Shown here: piece after piece, positions 21,237 through 32,302 of the stretch
Layout of the letters: each line of letters opens with the position of its first letter
Position numbering within the stretch: position 1 is the stretch's first letter
Assembly: GCA_009733775.1 (NCBI GenBank)
Contig: WOGZ01000095.1
Coordinates: 1 to 64,000, forward strand
Origin: Alectoria sarmentosa
Taxonomy: Eukaryota > Ascomycota > Lecanoromycetes > Lecanorales > Parmeliaceae
Reading direction: 5' to 3'
DNA: 64,000 nucleotides
The notes under the pieces: model-generated
The model's database searches: none
Seen by the model: the letters and a program-made list of their open reading frames with translations, nothing else
Told to the model about the DNA's origin: nothing
Made by a program: the position numbers and the translations under genes

Positions 21237-22869
21237 TTACTCCCTCCTCTTCACAATCCTCGGCAGTCCCAACCAACAGCCCACCATCCCCGCAAACAGC
21301 CCAATACAAATCGGATGCAACACCCACGTCCCCACCTGCTGCGCCAAGAGCCCCGTAAAGAACGGCGCCACGGCGCCGCCCGAGCTGCCCAGCGCAGAAA
21401 CCGCCGCCAAACTACTCATCTGCAACCGCTTCGGGATCAAATTCGAAAATACCGCCGTGGCGCAGGGGTAGATGGGCCCGAGCAAGAGTCCGACGATGGA
21501 GACGGCGACGGCATCGCCGACGACGTTGGGCACGAGCCAGACGAGCAGCTGGAAGCAGGTGGCGCCGAGGATCAAGATGAAGACGGCGCGTTTCTTGCCG
21601 ACCTTGTTGGCGGGGTGGGAGAGCAGGAAACGGCCGAGGGTGATGCCGCCCCAGAAACCGGAGGTGACGTAACCTACGTGGGCGGGGGAGGAGTGCCGGT
21701 ATGATATCAAGAAAGAAATGACCCATCCGGAAATGCTGACTTCGGCCCCTTGATAGCAGAAGATGAACAGTGCGCCCAGGATGGTGGTTTTGTTGGTCAG
21801 GGCTGTCTTGAGGAGTTTGGACCTGGAAGACGAGGGATTCGGATTCGAGGCTGTGGGATGGAGGAGGTTGACAGATGGTGTGTCTTTCTCGTAGGTACGG
21901 AAAGAAAAGAAAGCTAAGATGAGGTTGAACAAGGTGACCGAGAGTGAGATGAAATAGAAGGTGGACCAGGGATGGTTGTGAGTAACCAATGCCGTCGCCA
22001 TCAATGGACCTATCGTTGCACCAATCCCATAGGATCCGTGCAAGCAGCCAAGCGAAGTCGTCGCATTGGAGAGATTTGCTGCGAATACATTGTTCGGAGC
22101 CAAGTTTGTGGCTATGCCTAGGCCTAAGAACAAGAAAGAGACGACGACTACGGGAAAGGGAGGTCTGCAGACTAGCATGATGTAGGCTGCAACCATGACT
22201 GACTCGGCTAGAACAAGGGTCTTCGCCCTGCCTAGACGGGCCTGCAGAGCTTGACTGAGAGGAGCAGCTGCGATGAAGCCGACGGCGTTCGTTACGAAAA
22301 TCAGCGAGACAATCGCATAGCCTATCTTGTAGTCCTTTTCCATATAAGGAATCAGGGCACCAGGGGCCGCGTCGTTCAGCCCGTTGCCGAAATTCATGAG
22401 ACAAGCACTCAAGAGTCGCCACTTATTGATTGGCGGGTTCGTCCACGTTTGCATGACTTCGGCGGCATCGTGATATTCCGGACTAGATGGGCGGGACATC
22501 TCCAATTCATTGAGAATTCTGGGTGTTTGGGTACCGGCGGGTGTGGCCGGTAGAGATGGGCCGTCATTACCGCGACTGGCCCTGCTGAGTTCGTCAAGCT
22601 CGAAAGCGGTTGGCAAGTCAGGGAGGGCATGATAGTCTTTTTTGAGGACAGCTGGAGGTTCATCTACGCAGATTCGGGAATCAGATCCCTTCTTCAAGAC
22701 AGATATTGGACTTGTACGACAGGTCTTGGGAGTAGAAATGTCCTTTTGCTCCCGAATCACGTCTCATGGCTCATTTTCAATACCAAAAAGGAAGAATCAG
22801 CGCCGAAATGTACGTACGGATCCTTGATTCGATGTTGATCAAAGCTTCAAACCCTCCTTGGGATGCCAT
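21237..22869 (-). CDS. MFS transporter (Bsc6/Fgp-like)
   Basis: Two exons, 22869-22818 and 22663-21237, give 492 residues. The short first exon (MASQGGFEALINIESRI) joins at phase 1 to HEPPAVLKKDYHALPDLP. The 154-nt intron between them is an introner-like element, and the open frame through it begins with GTG, not ATG. After an N-terminal cytoplasmic part with TPAGTQTP and NELEMSRPSSP, about twelve membrane segments follow, with MFS loop motifs such as SQALQARLGRAKTL between the second and third helices and VGKKRAVF in the second half. NFGNGLNDAAPGALIPYMEK is typical of the fungal Bsc6-like subgroup. Substrate unknown. Export of a product of the nearby homoserine-derived pathway is possible, but SEN34 lies between. 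Confidence 0.85.
22664..22817 (-). repeat. Introner-like element copy 1 (MFS intron 1)
   Basis: On the minus strand the intron begins GTACGTACATTTCGG, contains ATTCGGGAGCAAAAGG, and ends CCGAATCTGCGTAG. Start, core and end match introns of the SNF2 gene 30 kb away. Removing it restores a continuous frame with an ATG start. Confidence 0.8.
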
Positions 22870-23283
22870 AGTCGACTCGGGTCAAAATTCCAAAGGATAT
22901 TGTTGATGATAAATTCACAAAATAGGACCCAAAGATGCTTTGACGAAAGGTGGTTTTTCTCTTGCACACAAAGAGGTATACCACATGAAAAAGAACAGTA
23001 GATTTGAGATGTTTGTTGATTCATAGCCTTACCTGAAAAGATACTCGATGTTTGAATCAGAAACGTTCCTTGAGTGAAGCAGGTGAGCCTGGTCGTTGGT
23101 GATGATAAATAACCTGCTCATCGTGGGGAGCACTTCCCTTTTTTGTGAAGGCGCCGGCTTTTCTTCGGCCCGAAATCCAAAAATCAGCCTTCCCCACGAA
23201 TGGCTTGCACATTCAAACCTTCAGCCGTCGAAAAAGCATTCTCATGGAAGCGACACAGAGTGCCACCAAAGCAAACCTCTAAG
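22870..23283. other. Divergent promoter, MFS transporter / EIF1AD-like gene
   Basis: 414 bp between two divergent start codons, AT-rich on the transporter side. No gene seen. Confidence 0.6.
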
Positions 23284-23754
23284 ATGGGTCGACCGAAACG
23301 TAACCTGCTTGCCACTGCAGCGGAGACATCCTCGCCACCCCCGGTCTTAGATGATGGTCACTCAATCGCTCTTGTCAAGAAAGCAGAGGGCAACAACTTG
23401 TACTCGGTGGAACTGCCTTCAGGGAAAGAGCCATTGTTGGTCGAACTACCCTCCCGCTTTCGTTCGCAAATCTGGATCAAGCGCGGCGGTTATGTGTTGG
23501 TCGACAGGTCAGCCTTTGATGACAGGGAGAACAAGCTAGGCGGGGAGATCGTCAATGTAGTGAGGGACGAGAAGCAATGGCGAAAGCAAGCATATTGGTC
23601 GGTCTTCGGTTCTTCGAAAAGCCTTGCGCTGCTAACACATCAATGGAGGCCTCCAGAATTTGTCAGGAAACCCACCTATCTCGACGACAGCGAGAATGAT
23701 GAATCGACTGCGGGCAAAATGCCACCAGCTGAGGAATCGGATTCCGGAGAATGA
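23284..23754 (+). CDS. EIF1AD-like S1/eIF1A-type RNA-binding protein
   Basis: A single exon of 156 residues starts at MGRPKRN. The body has the eIF1A-type OB fold pattern: GNNLYSVELPSGKEPLLVELPSRFR as strands 1-3, then IWIKRGGYVLVDRSAF and GEIVNVVRDEKQWRKQAYW. The tail is acidic (DDSENDES, EESDSGE). The human relative EIF1AD acts in late 40S ribosomal subunit maturation; the fungal protein is inferred to be similar. An in-frame codon at 23200 would add 28 residues, but homologues start at MGRPKRN. The stop lies 27 bp from the convergent ALG3 stop. Confidence 0.85.
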   Translation: MGRPKRNLLATAAETSSPPPVLDDGHSIALVKKAEGNNLYSVELPSGKEPLLVELPSRFRSQIWIKRGGYVLVDRSAFDDRENKLGGEIVNVVRDEKQWRKQAYWSVFGSSKSLALLTHQWRPPEFVRKPTYLDDSENDESTAGKMPPAEESDSGE

Positions 23755-23781
23755 TACCATCGTTTTGCATTCGAAAATCTA

Positions 23782-25324
23782 TCACTCGTCATGTTCCTTC
23801 TCTTCGTCCGCAATACCCGCAGGAGATATCGCATCAGCAAGGTCGTTCCTTGTGCCCCACCATACAGAAAACACCTGAACGACCAAGCATCCTACTACCA
23901 CGATCGAGCTTGTGTCGGTACTCGGATACACATTCCATGCCCACTCTTGAGCTCCCCAGACTGCATATGTCAGGATGGGATGCAAACCAGCTTTCCATAG
24001 GAGGAACGGTGTTGACCATGCAATATAGGCATAGAACTGGTAGTGTAGAGACCGGGCGCAAAGCATACCCATGGCCATAGAAGTCAGGATGGACGTCAAG
24101 ATGAAGGTGGGTGTAATATTGAGGGACATCAATTGCTGGGCTTTCGACGGAAGAGGCTTAAATGCTGTAGATGTCAGAGCTGGTATCGAGAGGCCAGATG
24201 GTCGAGTCCAACGAGTCAGAGCGAAGATTGCGAGCAATGCAAGATGCACACCAATCAGGGATATAGCAAATTCCCTTGACAAAAATCTTTCTTCCCCCAC
24301 AAATCTCCAATTGACGGTCCATTTGAACAAGAATTGTCGGGTAAGCTCAAATGACCGTCCGAGATAGCCTTTCGCGTTGGCTGGTAGAAATGGAAAGGCA
24401 AGAGTGATCTATTATATAGCGTCAGCTTTGCTTTGAGATATTCACCATCGTAGAAAAAGAGTCTACCTGGACCTGTGCCATGAGGAACGCAGCATTCGTT
24501 GCCCTCTTGAAAGGCAGCGCCTGCAACAAAACCAGTCCAACTGCGGGAGCAGCCAGTAAAATGCTCATCTTTATTCCAACACCGAATGAATAGGCAACGC
24601 TACCGACGGTCCAGATCCTTTGTTGGTAAAAGTATATAGCGGTGAATAATGCCAGAATCGCGAAGCAGTCGTTGAAGAGTCGCAGGAGAAATATGCTGTG
24701 CAGTCTTTTCGAGAGAATGAGGAGGGGAAATATGTACGGCGGCACCTGCACTGATCAGCGCATGCCATAAATGAATCGCTGGATTTTCTGTCGATTCCGA
24801 AAACCTCATACCTTAGCCATACGGTAGCAAGCCATAGCCATACTCAAGGCGCCAAGATACACAACGGCAAAGGTACATTGAGCGATGAAGATGTTTTTCC
24901 CTTTATCCGTAATGAGGTATAGAGCGTTGTATATGAATAAGTGCGCTGCTGGGTAGACCAAAGGACCTGACATCCAGGTTTAGCATTCGGCGAAAACAAT
25001 AGGAGGGCGCATTTCGGTGTCCAACCCGTGTCGCCTTTAATGAGGGTATAGTCGCGCTCTCCATTTCGATACTGTTCAACCTGCTGGATGTAGGCTCTCC
25101 AGTCGATTTCAGTGTCTGTTCTGGGCATCAGCTTCATACTTCCCAGACTGGGCAAATGAGCTTCCTCTCTCGTTGGCGCATGAGCTCGGGGACCAAAGCT
25201 CACAAGGTATCTTCCAGATGATGAGGGCGCAGAAAGCGGCGTCGACAAGAAGGAGGAGGGGCGAGATCCATCTTGTATGCTTCGGATTTCTGGCTAGATC
25301 AATAGCCTGGTAGTAAAGGTCCAT
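23782..25324 (-). CDS. ALG3: Dol-P-Man:Man5GlcNAc2-PP-Dol alpha-1,3-mannosyltransferase
   Basis: Five exons (25324-25204, 25115-25026, 24966-24812, 24745-24467, 24408-23782) give 423 residues. The enzyme adds the first lumenal mannose to the lipid-linked oligosaccharide in the ER. Family blocks in order are the N-terminal helix LLLLVDAAFCALIIWKIP, YTEIDWRAYIQQVEQY with the lumenal acidic site, GDTGPLVYPAAHLFIYN, LSKRLHSIFLLRLFND, FPFLPANAKGYLGRSFELTR, and FKWTVNWRFVGEERFLSREF. About ten to eleven hydrophobic segments are evident, and the C-terminus is acidic and cytosolic (DEEKEHDE). All junctions rebuild conserved blocks. Confidence 0.93.
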
Positions 25325-25807
25325 CGCGCCGCGATGATTAGGAGAAGACGGAGATGTCGATCATTCCAGCTCACCTGGGATTGTTGGCGTTTTCTTGGCA
25401 AGAAGAGCGACCAAGTCAGGTAGTCACTTGTACCTCCACTACATTGAACGGGGATTTTGAGAGATAATATGATTCATTTAGTTACAGGCTGTCCACACCG
25501 AGGACTTAAGAAGACAGTGTACTGCAGTACTGACGCAAAATTGACCAACAACCACTGAAGATCTCCTTCACCGGTTGATGACGACCTTCGCTTCGACAGT
25601 TTTCTTTTGGGCGTGATTTCCAATTGCATCCTGGTTACCCCCTTGCTCGGATCTCTCTCATGTCTCATGATGCCAGAAAAGTTGGTCATCACCTGAGGAT
25701 ATGAAAGTGACAGACCGGCGAATTTGTACAGGCATGGCTTGACGACCACGCTACTCGTACATCGAAGTCGAAGACTCTCTCTTGCTTACTGAATCACGAT
25801 GAAGCTC
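25325..25807. other. Gene-free stretch upstream of ALG3
   Basis: 483 bp with only short uncharacterised frames. It probably includes the ALG3 promoter and the end of the decayed gene to its right. Confidence 0.55.
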
Positions 25808-27207
25808 CTACTTTGTGAAGAAAACCTTCAACATCCTGATTCCAGAATCCATGCGATCTTCCATTCTCGAGAGCGCAGACGCGACGATTACTCGATCAGT
25901 CGAGTTCTGTGCCTCCGCGTTGGCGAGTCGCTGCTCGATGATTTCGTTCTCTTGCTGAAAGGCTTTCTGGCGGTCCTTTGCAATTTTCGCCTCTGTGACT
26001 GCTTGTGCATGGCTTGTTAGTAAATTTCTGAGCATTCCGGCAAGAACTTCGCCGTCATCCTCTGCCCCTTCTCCAACATCGAATGAACGCTCCTGTGGAT
26101 CTTGTGAGCACCGATAGCAATAGAGAGTGGCATATATTTCGTCGTGCGATATGTCAGAATCGTTGTTTCCGGTAGCTTTTTTGTCCTGTAGACGCTCGAG
26201 CTCCGCGGTCTTGGTGTAGAGCTTTTTCTGCAGCTCTACCATATTATTGTGCTTGATGCGGGATTGAGAATCGACGTCTTCTTCATTTTTACATTTCTCT
26301 ACAGGACAAATCACTTGAGCGAGCCTCCACTCCCAAACTCCTTCCCCAAGCTCTCGATTGTCTTGCAAAGCTTTCTGGAGAGTTGATTTTCCTCTCCTAT
26401 CTCTGCCGACCGCTTATAGTAGCCAGGTCCGTCGTGACGCTTCCCACATGTTCGTTGTGAGACTCACGTTCTCGTTCCAGCGTAGCTCGATCTCTGGCTA
26501 TGTCCCCTTGCAATGTTTTCTCTTGGTCTGCCAAGCACTTTTCTACTGCTTCCTTAATCAATGCAACCTTCTCGTTGTTGAAGGCTTTCTTTTCTCGTTC
26601 TAGAGCCTCTCTTTCTTATTCCACTTGCTGTCGAGAGACTCGTATTTGATGCATCGGATTGTTCCCAGAAGTATAGCATCTTGTTCCGAAAATGCGAAAG
26701 ACTGTCAATAAGCCTGCCTCGACTATCTTTTTCTAGCTTGGGACCGAATCCAAATACGGCTGAGAACCGCGGCGACATTTTTTAATACCGTCCTTCCGCC
26801 ACATGTTGCGAAAATCCTTGGCCTGCGACAGAGTCTCGTGTACTTGTCCGCATCCCAATGCGTCGTGATTTTTTTTTTGCTATTTCAATTTCTTGAGCAG
26901 GTTTTCGTGAAATGCATGAAACCCTTGCGGAGTACAGCCTGGGTCGATTTCAACGGATTTCAACGTTGACATGCTTGAGCAACAGCACAATCGTCCGCTC
27001 GACGCCTTCAAACCATGAAGCGTATCGATCAGCTTCGTACATGCATGGTGGCCCAGCGTCTATGAGGAAGACCAGATCGCGGTCCGCGGAGTCTTCCTGT
27101 GACACTGTAGCATTACAACACTCTGGTCAGTAATTTCGCTTTGAGCTAAGATGCTTAAGCTAACCTTGACGTGCCACCTCGGCGAAAGACTTCCTGGAAT
27201 GAGTCAT
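25808..27207 (-). pseudogene. Decayed coiled-coil protein gene (probable pseudogene)
   Basis: The minus strand carries protein-like sequence broken by several lesions. A start at 27207 (MTHSRKSFAEVARQ), a clean 60-bp intron (27164-27105) and the exon continuing DLVFLIDAGPPCMYEADRY read well. A 10-bp tandem duplication (26946-26965) then shifts the frame. Reading past it, an in-frame TAG follows LLKKLK, an A-run near 26780 changes frame again before SPRFSAVFGFGPKLEKD, and another shift occurs near 26620. Beyond that, ALEREKKAFNNEKVALIKEA and a long Glu/Lys/Gln-rich part to the stop at 25808 suggest a coiled coil. I recognise no family. Sequencing error could mimic single shifts, but not all four lesions. 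A heavily spliced functional gene is the alternative. Confidence 0.5.
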
Positions 27208-28939
27208 CCTGATCGGGTCCAAATGCAGAGTCGGTCATGCAGTGACAGGGAAAACTAGCCTCGCAAGTGGCGTTGCAAACCGTGGGTGCTTCTCAGTACC
27301 AGGTGAATAGGTTCGTGGGGAGGCTTTCAAAGGTGCGAGAAGTTTGGCCATCAGTTGTGTGACTGCCCAGGATATTTGGAACCGAAGTGAGGTGAGAATT
27401 GAACGGAAAAAAACCCAGATTCAAAGACTGCACCTGGCGTTTCATTCCCTTTCTTTCAAAGCACAAGATTGACTTTGGGTGCTTGGAATGCTTAGACCAA
27501 AGGCTTGCGGAGGAAGGTCTCTCGGACATGGCAAGGCTCTCCCTCCAACTCCCAAACATCCTCTCCTGCGACTTTCGCGCGGACGGAGCAGCAATGGTTT
27601 CCGGTCGCTGTTCCATCCGAGAGAAGTTTGGCCATCTTCTTGCCCCGCCGGCTCAAGTACATTTCGCTTCTGCAGCTGCTCAGTCTCTCTGAATACTCCA
27701 ATGATGAGCCTCATGGTCTGCACGACGGCCGCTCTGGTCTCGCTTCGCGGTATCCCCAAAGGTCGTCGTAGAGTACAAAATTGGCGTATGTGTATGTTCA
27801 CGACTCAAAATGGTTAAATGTCAACACTCACGCACTTAGCATTTCCACATAACTTGCACGCTATCAAGACAGTCAACAAACACAACGTGACCGTAGCTAG
27901 TACTGGATAGACCAGATCTGCGGCCGACCCGGAGTTGACGCTTACTCAGAATTATCTTGGACCATAGGCAAATCAGCTCGGCACTCATAACCAGCACTGG
28001 CCCAGATTGGAGGGTTAGAGATGAATGATCATTAGAGGCTTGGCAGATTTCGTTCTCAAAGAGTAGCATACAGAAGAGCGACGAGTCCCGTTCACCCTTC
28101 CTCCACATCCCTCCAGCCCTCCCCTGAAACCCAGTTCCCACAAATACAAACCACCCCCTCCCCTCATCTTCCATAAATTGCCTCACCCCACAAAATATCC
28201 CACACCAGCCCCCTATTCGCGGCCGCGACCCATGTCGCCATCAGCGCCGCAACCATACGCCCCGATCCACTGTGCTCGCCCACGCAATGGAAACCCGCAC
28301 CCACAACGCAGCGGAAGACCACGGCCACCACGCGACCACCACGCTGCGGCTGCAAGCGCGAATCGTTGGGGCGCGGACAACGTTGATAATGCCGCGAGAT
28401 CAGTTTGAGGTCCATGGAGTTTTTCTCGGCGAATTACCTAGCTGTATTCCAGAGAGGCGTGCTGAGGGTCCTCAAAGTTTTCTGCAGCGAAGTATGCGAG
28501 AATAGAACACTTCATCAAATAAAAATTGGATAGTCCGATCGATTTCCTTCGACTCATGTGCTGTGCAAACACATTTCCATATGCGGTAACTCTCCGCAAG
28601 CTCCAAGCCTTTCCTAGTGTTCTATCTCCACCGACTCATAGTGTATGTCCAATTCTCCTGATATCTCAGACGGACTGCCACAACGTGGCGAACTAACGTT
28701 TTTGCTACCCCGAGAGGGACGCAATGAATCAAGCTCACTCAATCCCTGTTTTACTGCGCAGGTTTTGGTATTATGGCAATCTTGGGAGCTGCTCTGGTTC
28801 AAATCGGAGATCAAACGTCTCGCAAAATCCAATTCAGGTATCCCTCTTGATTGCAAATGTGTCAGGCATGACGCCCATCGTACCGCCAGAATATCCTAGG
28901 CCAGGGCATGGGTATTACAGCCGAGTTGAATAGTTTTAA
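27208..28939. other. 1.7-kb region without a supported gene
   Basis: Many short frames on both strands. Parts of minus-strand frames at 27492-27701 and 27836-28186 look protein-like (for example EMYLSRRGKKMAKLLSDG and MEDEGRGWFVFVGTGFQG), and 28190-28400 is GC-rich. I could not link them into one gene or recognise a family. They may be further decayed coding sequence. Confidence 0.4.
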
Positions 28940-29593
28940 TCACATTGGTAGCCTTCTTACTTCGTCCAAGGACCAATATTTCCTCATGTTATCAACTGAG
29001 AGCTGATCAATTTCATCCTGCAGATGGGCCCAGAGGACTGTACCAAAGGAATCCATTATTTCTTTGAGCTCATCCATTCGCATATCGCGTTTCCCCGCTT
29101 GGCAATCGTCAATGTAAGCCTCAAATTTATCGAGACCGTTATGTATCTGCTTGTGCTGGGTAAGAAGCTCCAATTCTTTTCTGAATGCGGGCATTTTTTG
29201 CGCGAGTACGGGGAAGATATGCTGTTCCTCTACAATTCTTATTAGTAAGCGGCGCCAGATGGTGTACACTAAAAGGGGAGGTATACCAATGGTATGGTGC
29301 ATTGTGAGATGATGAGCGAACTCGGAGCCGGTGTTCAGAAATTGGCGTATGCTCATATTCGCAGGGCGTTTCCCGCTCGAACAAGCCCCGTAGATCACCT
29401 TCCAAGTATTTCTGAAGTTGTTGTGGAACCACTCCATGGTTGTACCCATCCTGGCATAAGTGTCTCTGTCTTGAGGGGAAAGTGCTTCTGCCATGTTTGT
29501 ACGCAAGTGGGCTCGCTGGCAACAAATGAGACGCAAGATCGGAGAGGAGCGTTTTGGCAAGGAAAAGGTTCTTGCATGCAAACAACGGATCAT
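28940..29593 (-). CDS. Hemerythrin-like (HHE) domain protein, probable mitochondrial presequence
   Basis: Two exons (29593-29287, 29229-28940) give 198 residues; the 57-nt intron has a GTATAC donor and TTGTAG acceptor. The first ATG at 29593 opens a basic, Arg-rich, Ser-rich leader (MIRCLHARTFSLPKRSS) suggesting mitochondrial import. A second Met (MAEALSPQD) could start a cytosolic form. The domain pattern follows: FAHHLTMHHTIEEQHIFP with metal-binding-type His and Glu, LLTQHKQIHNGLDKFEAYID, and LWAHLQDEIDQL. HHE domains bind two irons and oxygen; the physiological role in fungi is not settled. The gene is divergent from DBP7, with 245 bp between starts. Confidence 0.82.
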   Translation of the reverse strand: MIRCLHARTFSLPKRSSPILRLICCQRAHLRTNMAEALSPQDRDTYARMGTTMEWFHNNFRNTWKVIYGACSSGKRPANMSIRQFLNTGSEFAHHLTMHHTIGIPPLLVYTIWRRLLIRIVEEQHIFPVLAQKMPAFRKELELLTQHKQIHNGLDKFEAYIDDCQAGKRDMRMDELKEIMDSFGTVLWAHLQDEIDQLSVDNMRKYWSLDEVRRLPM

Positions 29594-29838
29594 GAGAAGG
29601 AAGAGTGCCGGAATGGAAATCGAAGAGGCACTATCGCCGCCTTTTGAGATGTCGCTCTCTGATGCGGATATCGGCAATTGTGATTGGATCCGGCATCCCT
29701 CGATCCGAGGATCCGATGGAATCTTGGCCCAGTACGCTAGCGCTTAATATTCGGGAAAACTTTCTTCAATTTCTCGAATCTTTTTGATCAAGGGGAACAT
29801 ACTCATCTGCACGAGCTGGCCAAGCTCCCATCGGCAGC

Positions 29839-32286
29839 ATGGCCGACGATGGCATGTTGATGAATTTTTCGGTCGGAGAGGACTCATTAGGAGTAAAAGC
29901 CGTGTTCAAAGGCGGCCGCTGGAGAGACAGACTGCAAGCAAAGAAAAGCGCACAGCGCCGGAGGGAGAAACACCAAACGAACGGGCCTCTCACAGGAAGC
30001 AATACCGTCCCCGCCAAGACAAGGGAGACAAATATAGACGACGAAGTCTCCAGGCCTACCAAGAAACAAAAGGTCAATGGTGTGCCAAATGCTCACACTA
30101 GAATCAGTCATGTCAATTCGAAACCGCATGAAGTGGTCTCCTCCCTCTTCACTTACAACCTCTCCGCCAAATCCTCGGCAACTAAGGAGACACAGACGGA
30201 AGATGCTCCTGCCCCAGTACCATCAAACGCGCCCCTCGATGCCAGCCTCTCCACATTTACCTCTCTCGGCCTTTCGCCGTTCCTCTCCACCCACCTGATC
30301 CAAAATCTCAACCTCACCGCCCCAACCGCAATTCAAAAAGCGACCATAACGCAGCTGCTCCGTGAAGACAGTGATGCCTTCATACAAGCCGAGACAGGGT
30401 CTGGAAAGACCCTCGCATACCTCCTTCCCATCGTACAGCGGATAATGGCCCTTTCCAACTCTCCTGCATCTTCCCCTAGCGCGAACCTGGAGGCAATAGA
30501 AAAGGCAAGTAAGGACGAAAAGATGATCAATCGCACATCCGGCCTCTTCGCCCTGATCCTCGCTCCAACTCGCGAACTCACGCACCAGATCTCCACGGTC
30601 CTAACGCGCCTCCTACGTCCTATGCCCTGGCTTGTTGCTGGCACAGTCACAGGTGGCGCGGTCAAAAACCACGAGAAGGCACGATTACGAAAAGGTCTCA
30701 ACATCCTTGTTGCGACGCCTGGTAGGCTAGTGGATCATTTAGATAATACAGAAGTCCTAGATGTGGGAATGGTACGGTGGCTGGTGCTGGACGAAGGGGA
30801 TCGACTCATGGAATTGGGATTCGAGGAAGATATCAAAAGCATTGTCCAAAAGCTAGAGAAGCGGAAGGACGAGAAGAAAGGGGAGTGGAGATTGAGAAAG
30901 AAAGTAGAGGGACTACCTGAGAAAAGGACTACTGTCATGTGTAGTGCGACTATGAAGATGGGAGTGCAGAGACTGGGGGAGATAAGCTTGAAAGATGCGG
31001 TGCACATCAAAGCTAATCCTGGACCCTCCACGGAGCTAGAAAGCGCTACCGGCAGTAAGCAGGAGGATAAACAGACGGCTTTCCTGGCGCCGGCGCAGCT
31101 GAAGCAGTCATATATCGTGGTACCTCCAAAACAACGCCTCGTCACACTCGCCGCGCTGCTCAAGCGTGCCTTTGCAAGAAAAGGATCAGTCCTGAAAGCG
31201 ATTGTCTTCTTATCCTGCGCCGACAGCGTGGATTTCCATTTCCAAGCTTTCTCACGAAAAGAGGCCCAGGCGCCGAAAGAAAGCCCGGCCTCAAATCAAA
31301 ATACTAAGGGTAACAAGAATCGCAAAATTTCCGGGACTCAGGCTGCTTCGACCCCAGAAGAGATGCCCAAAACAAGTCAAAAAAGTGAGAAGCCGGAATT
31401 ACCCACAGTAGCGCCAGCGTCCAGCCTGGCTTCGCCTTCAAATCCGGGCCTAACGCTTTATGAACTCCATGGCTCGCTTGCGCAACCAGTCCGTACGGCC
31501 ACCCTTCAGTCATTTACGCGTTCTTCAAATCCCTGCATCCTCCTCTGCACAGATGTTGCGTCCCGTGGTCTCGATCTGCCGAATATTGATCTGGTAATTG
31601 AATACGACCCACCCTTTTCCGCAGACGACCATCTGCATCGCGTGGGCCGAACGGCAAGAGCCGGTAAAGAGGGAAGAGCGTGTTGTTTCTTGATGCCTGG
31701 GCCGGAAGAAGGCTATGTGGAAGTGCTAAAGGAGTGTGCAGGTGAAAGTGTCATCAAAGGAGAGGCAGCGGAAGACGTCTTGCGAAAGGGGTTTGGGAAA
31801 CAGTTTGCAAGCGCCAAATCCAAAATGGACGCGTCAAATGCCGGTGCAGGGAAATGGGATGATGAAGCGACGGCATGGCAGCTCGAGCTTGAGCGCTGGG
31901 TCATTGACGATAAGCGAGCGGGGGAAATGGCGCGAAAGGCGTACGTGAGCCATGTTCGGGCGTATGCCACGCACGTTGCCAAAGAGAGGGGCATGTTCGA
32001 TGTGAAGGGTTTGCATTTGGGACATTTAGCCAAGGCGTTTGCATTGAGGGAAAGGCCGGGGAATATGGGTCGTGGAAATATCGTGAGAGGCGGAAAGTCG
32101 GCGAGACAGGACCACGGGGAGAGGAGGCTAGTGAATGGTGCTGATGACAAAGCCGTTGTTGGGGAAAAGAGGCCAGGAAAAGCAGACTTGGATCTGCCCC
32201 CTACCGATCGGCAGGACGCGGCGAAGAAGATGCGTATGAAGATGAAAGAGCACATGGCCGGTGCAAGCGAGTTCAATGTTGGTTGA
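29839..32286 (+). CDS. DBP7: ATP-dependent RNA helicase Dbp7
   Basis: A single exon encodes 815 residues. Dbp7 is a nucleolar DEAD-box protein of early 60S ribosome assembly. The conserved N-terminal segment WRDRLQAKKSAQRRR identifies the subfamily. Helicase motifs follow in order: AETGSGKTLAYLLP (I), APTRELTHQI (Ia), ATPGRLVDHL (Ib), LDEGDRLMELGF (II), CSATMK (III), VFLSCADSVDFH (IV), CTDVASRGLDLPNI (V) and HRVGRTARAGKEGR (VI). Motif II reads DEGD rather than DEAD, as in yeast Dbp7. An insert rich in Ser, Pro and Lys (about residues 470-530) splits the second RecA lobe. The C-terminal extension ends in basic KKMRMKMKEH. Confidence 0.95.
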   Translation: MADDGMLMNFSVGEDSLGVKAVFKGGRWRDRLQAKKSAQRRREKHQTNGPLTGSNTVPAKTRETNIDDEVSRPTKKQKVNGVPNAHTRISHVNSKPHEVVSSLFTYNLSAKSSATKETQTEDAPAPVPSNAPLDASLSTFTSLGLSPFLSTHLIQNLNLTAPTAIQKATITQLLREDSDAFIQAETGSGKTLAYLLPIVQRIMALSNSPASSPSANLEAIEKASKDEKMINRTSGLFALILAPTRELTHQISTVLTRLLRPMPWLVAGTVTGGAVKNHEKARLRKGLNILVATPGRLVDHLDNTEVLDVGMVRWLVLDEGDRLMELGFEEDIKSIVQKLEKRKDEKKGEWRLRKKVEGLPEKRTTVMCSATMKMGVQRLGEISLKDAVHIKANPGPSTELESATGSKQEDKQTAFLAPAQLKQSYIVVPPKQRLVTLAALLKRAFARKGSVLKAIVFLSCADSVDFHFQAFSRKEAQAPKESPASNQNTKGNKNRKISGTQAASTPEEMPKTSQKSEKPELPTVAPASSLASPSNPGLTLYELHGSLAQPVRTATLQSFTRSSNPCILLCTDVASRGLDLPNIDLVIEYDPPFSADDHLHRVGRTARAGKEGRACCFLMPGPEEGYVEVLKECAGESVIKGEAAEDVLRKGFGKQFASAKSKMDASNAGAGKWDDEATAWQLELERWVIDDKRAGEMARKAYVSHVRAYATHVAKERGMFDVKGLHLGHLAKAFALRERPGNMGRGNIVRGGKSARQDHGERRLVNGADDKAVVGEKRPGKADLDLPPTDRQDAAKKMRMKMKEHMAGASEFNVG

Positions 32287-32302
32287 TACCGCCCAAGCTG
32301 CT

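Noticed and set aside
28796..28805. tRNA B-box-like GGTTCAAATC
   Set aside because: No matching A-box, acceptor stem or anticodon arm could be built around it. No other tRNA-like site was seen in the window.
30735..31163. DEGD instead of DEAD in the Dbp7 helicase as a defective motif
   Set aside because: The Dbp7 subfamily normally carries this variant, so it is not an anomaly.
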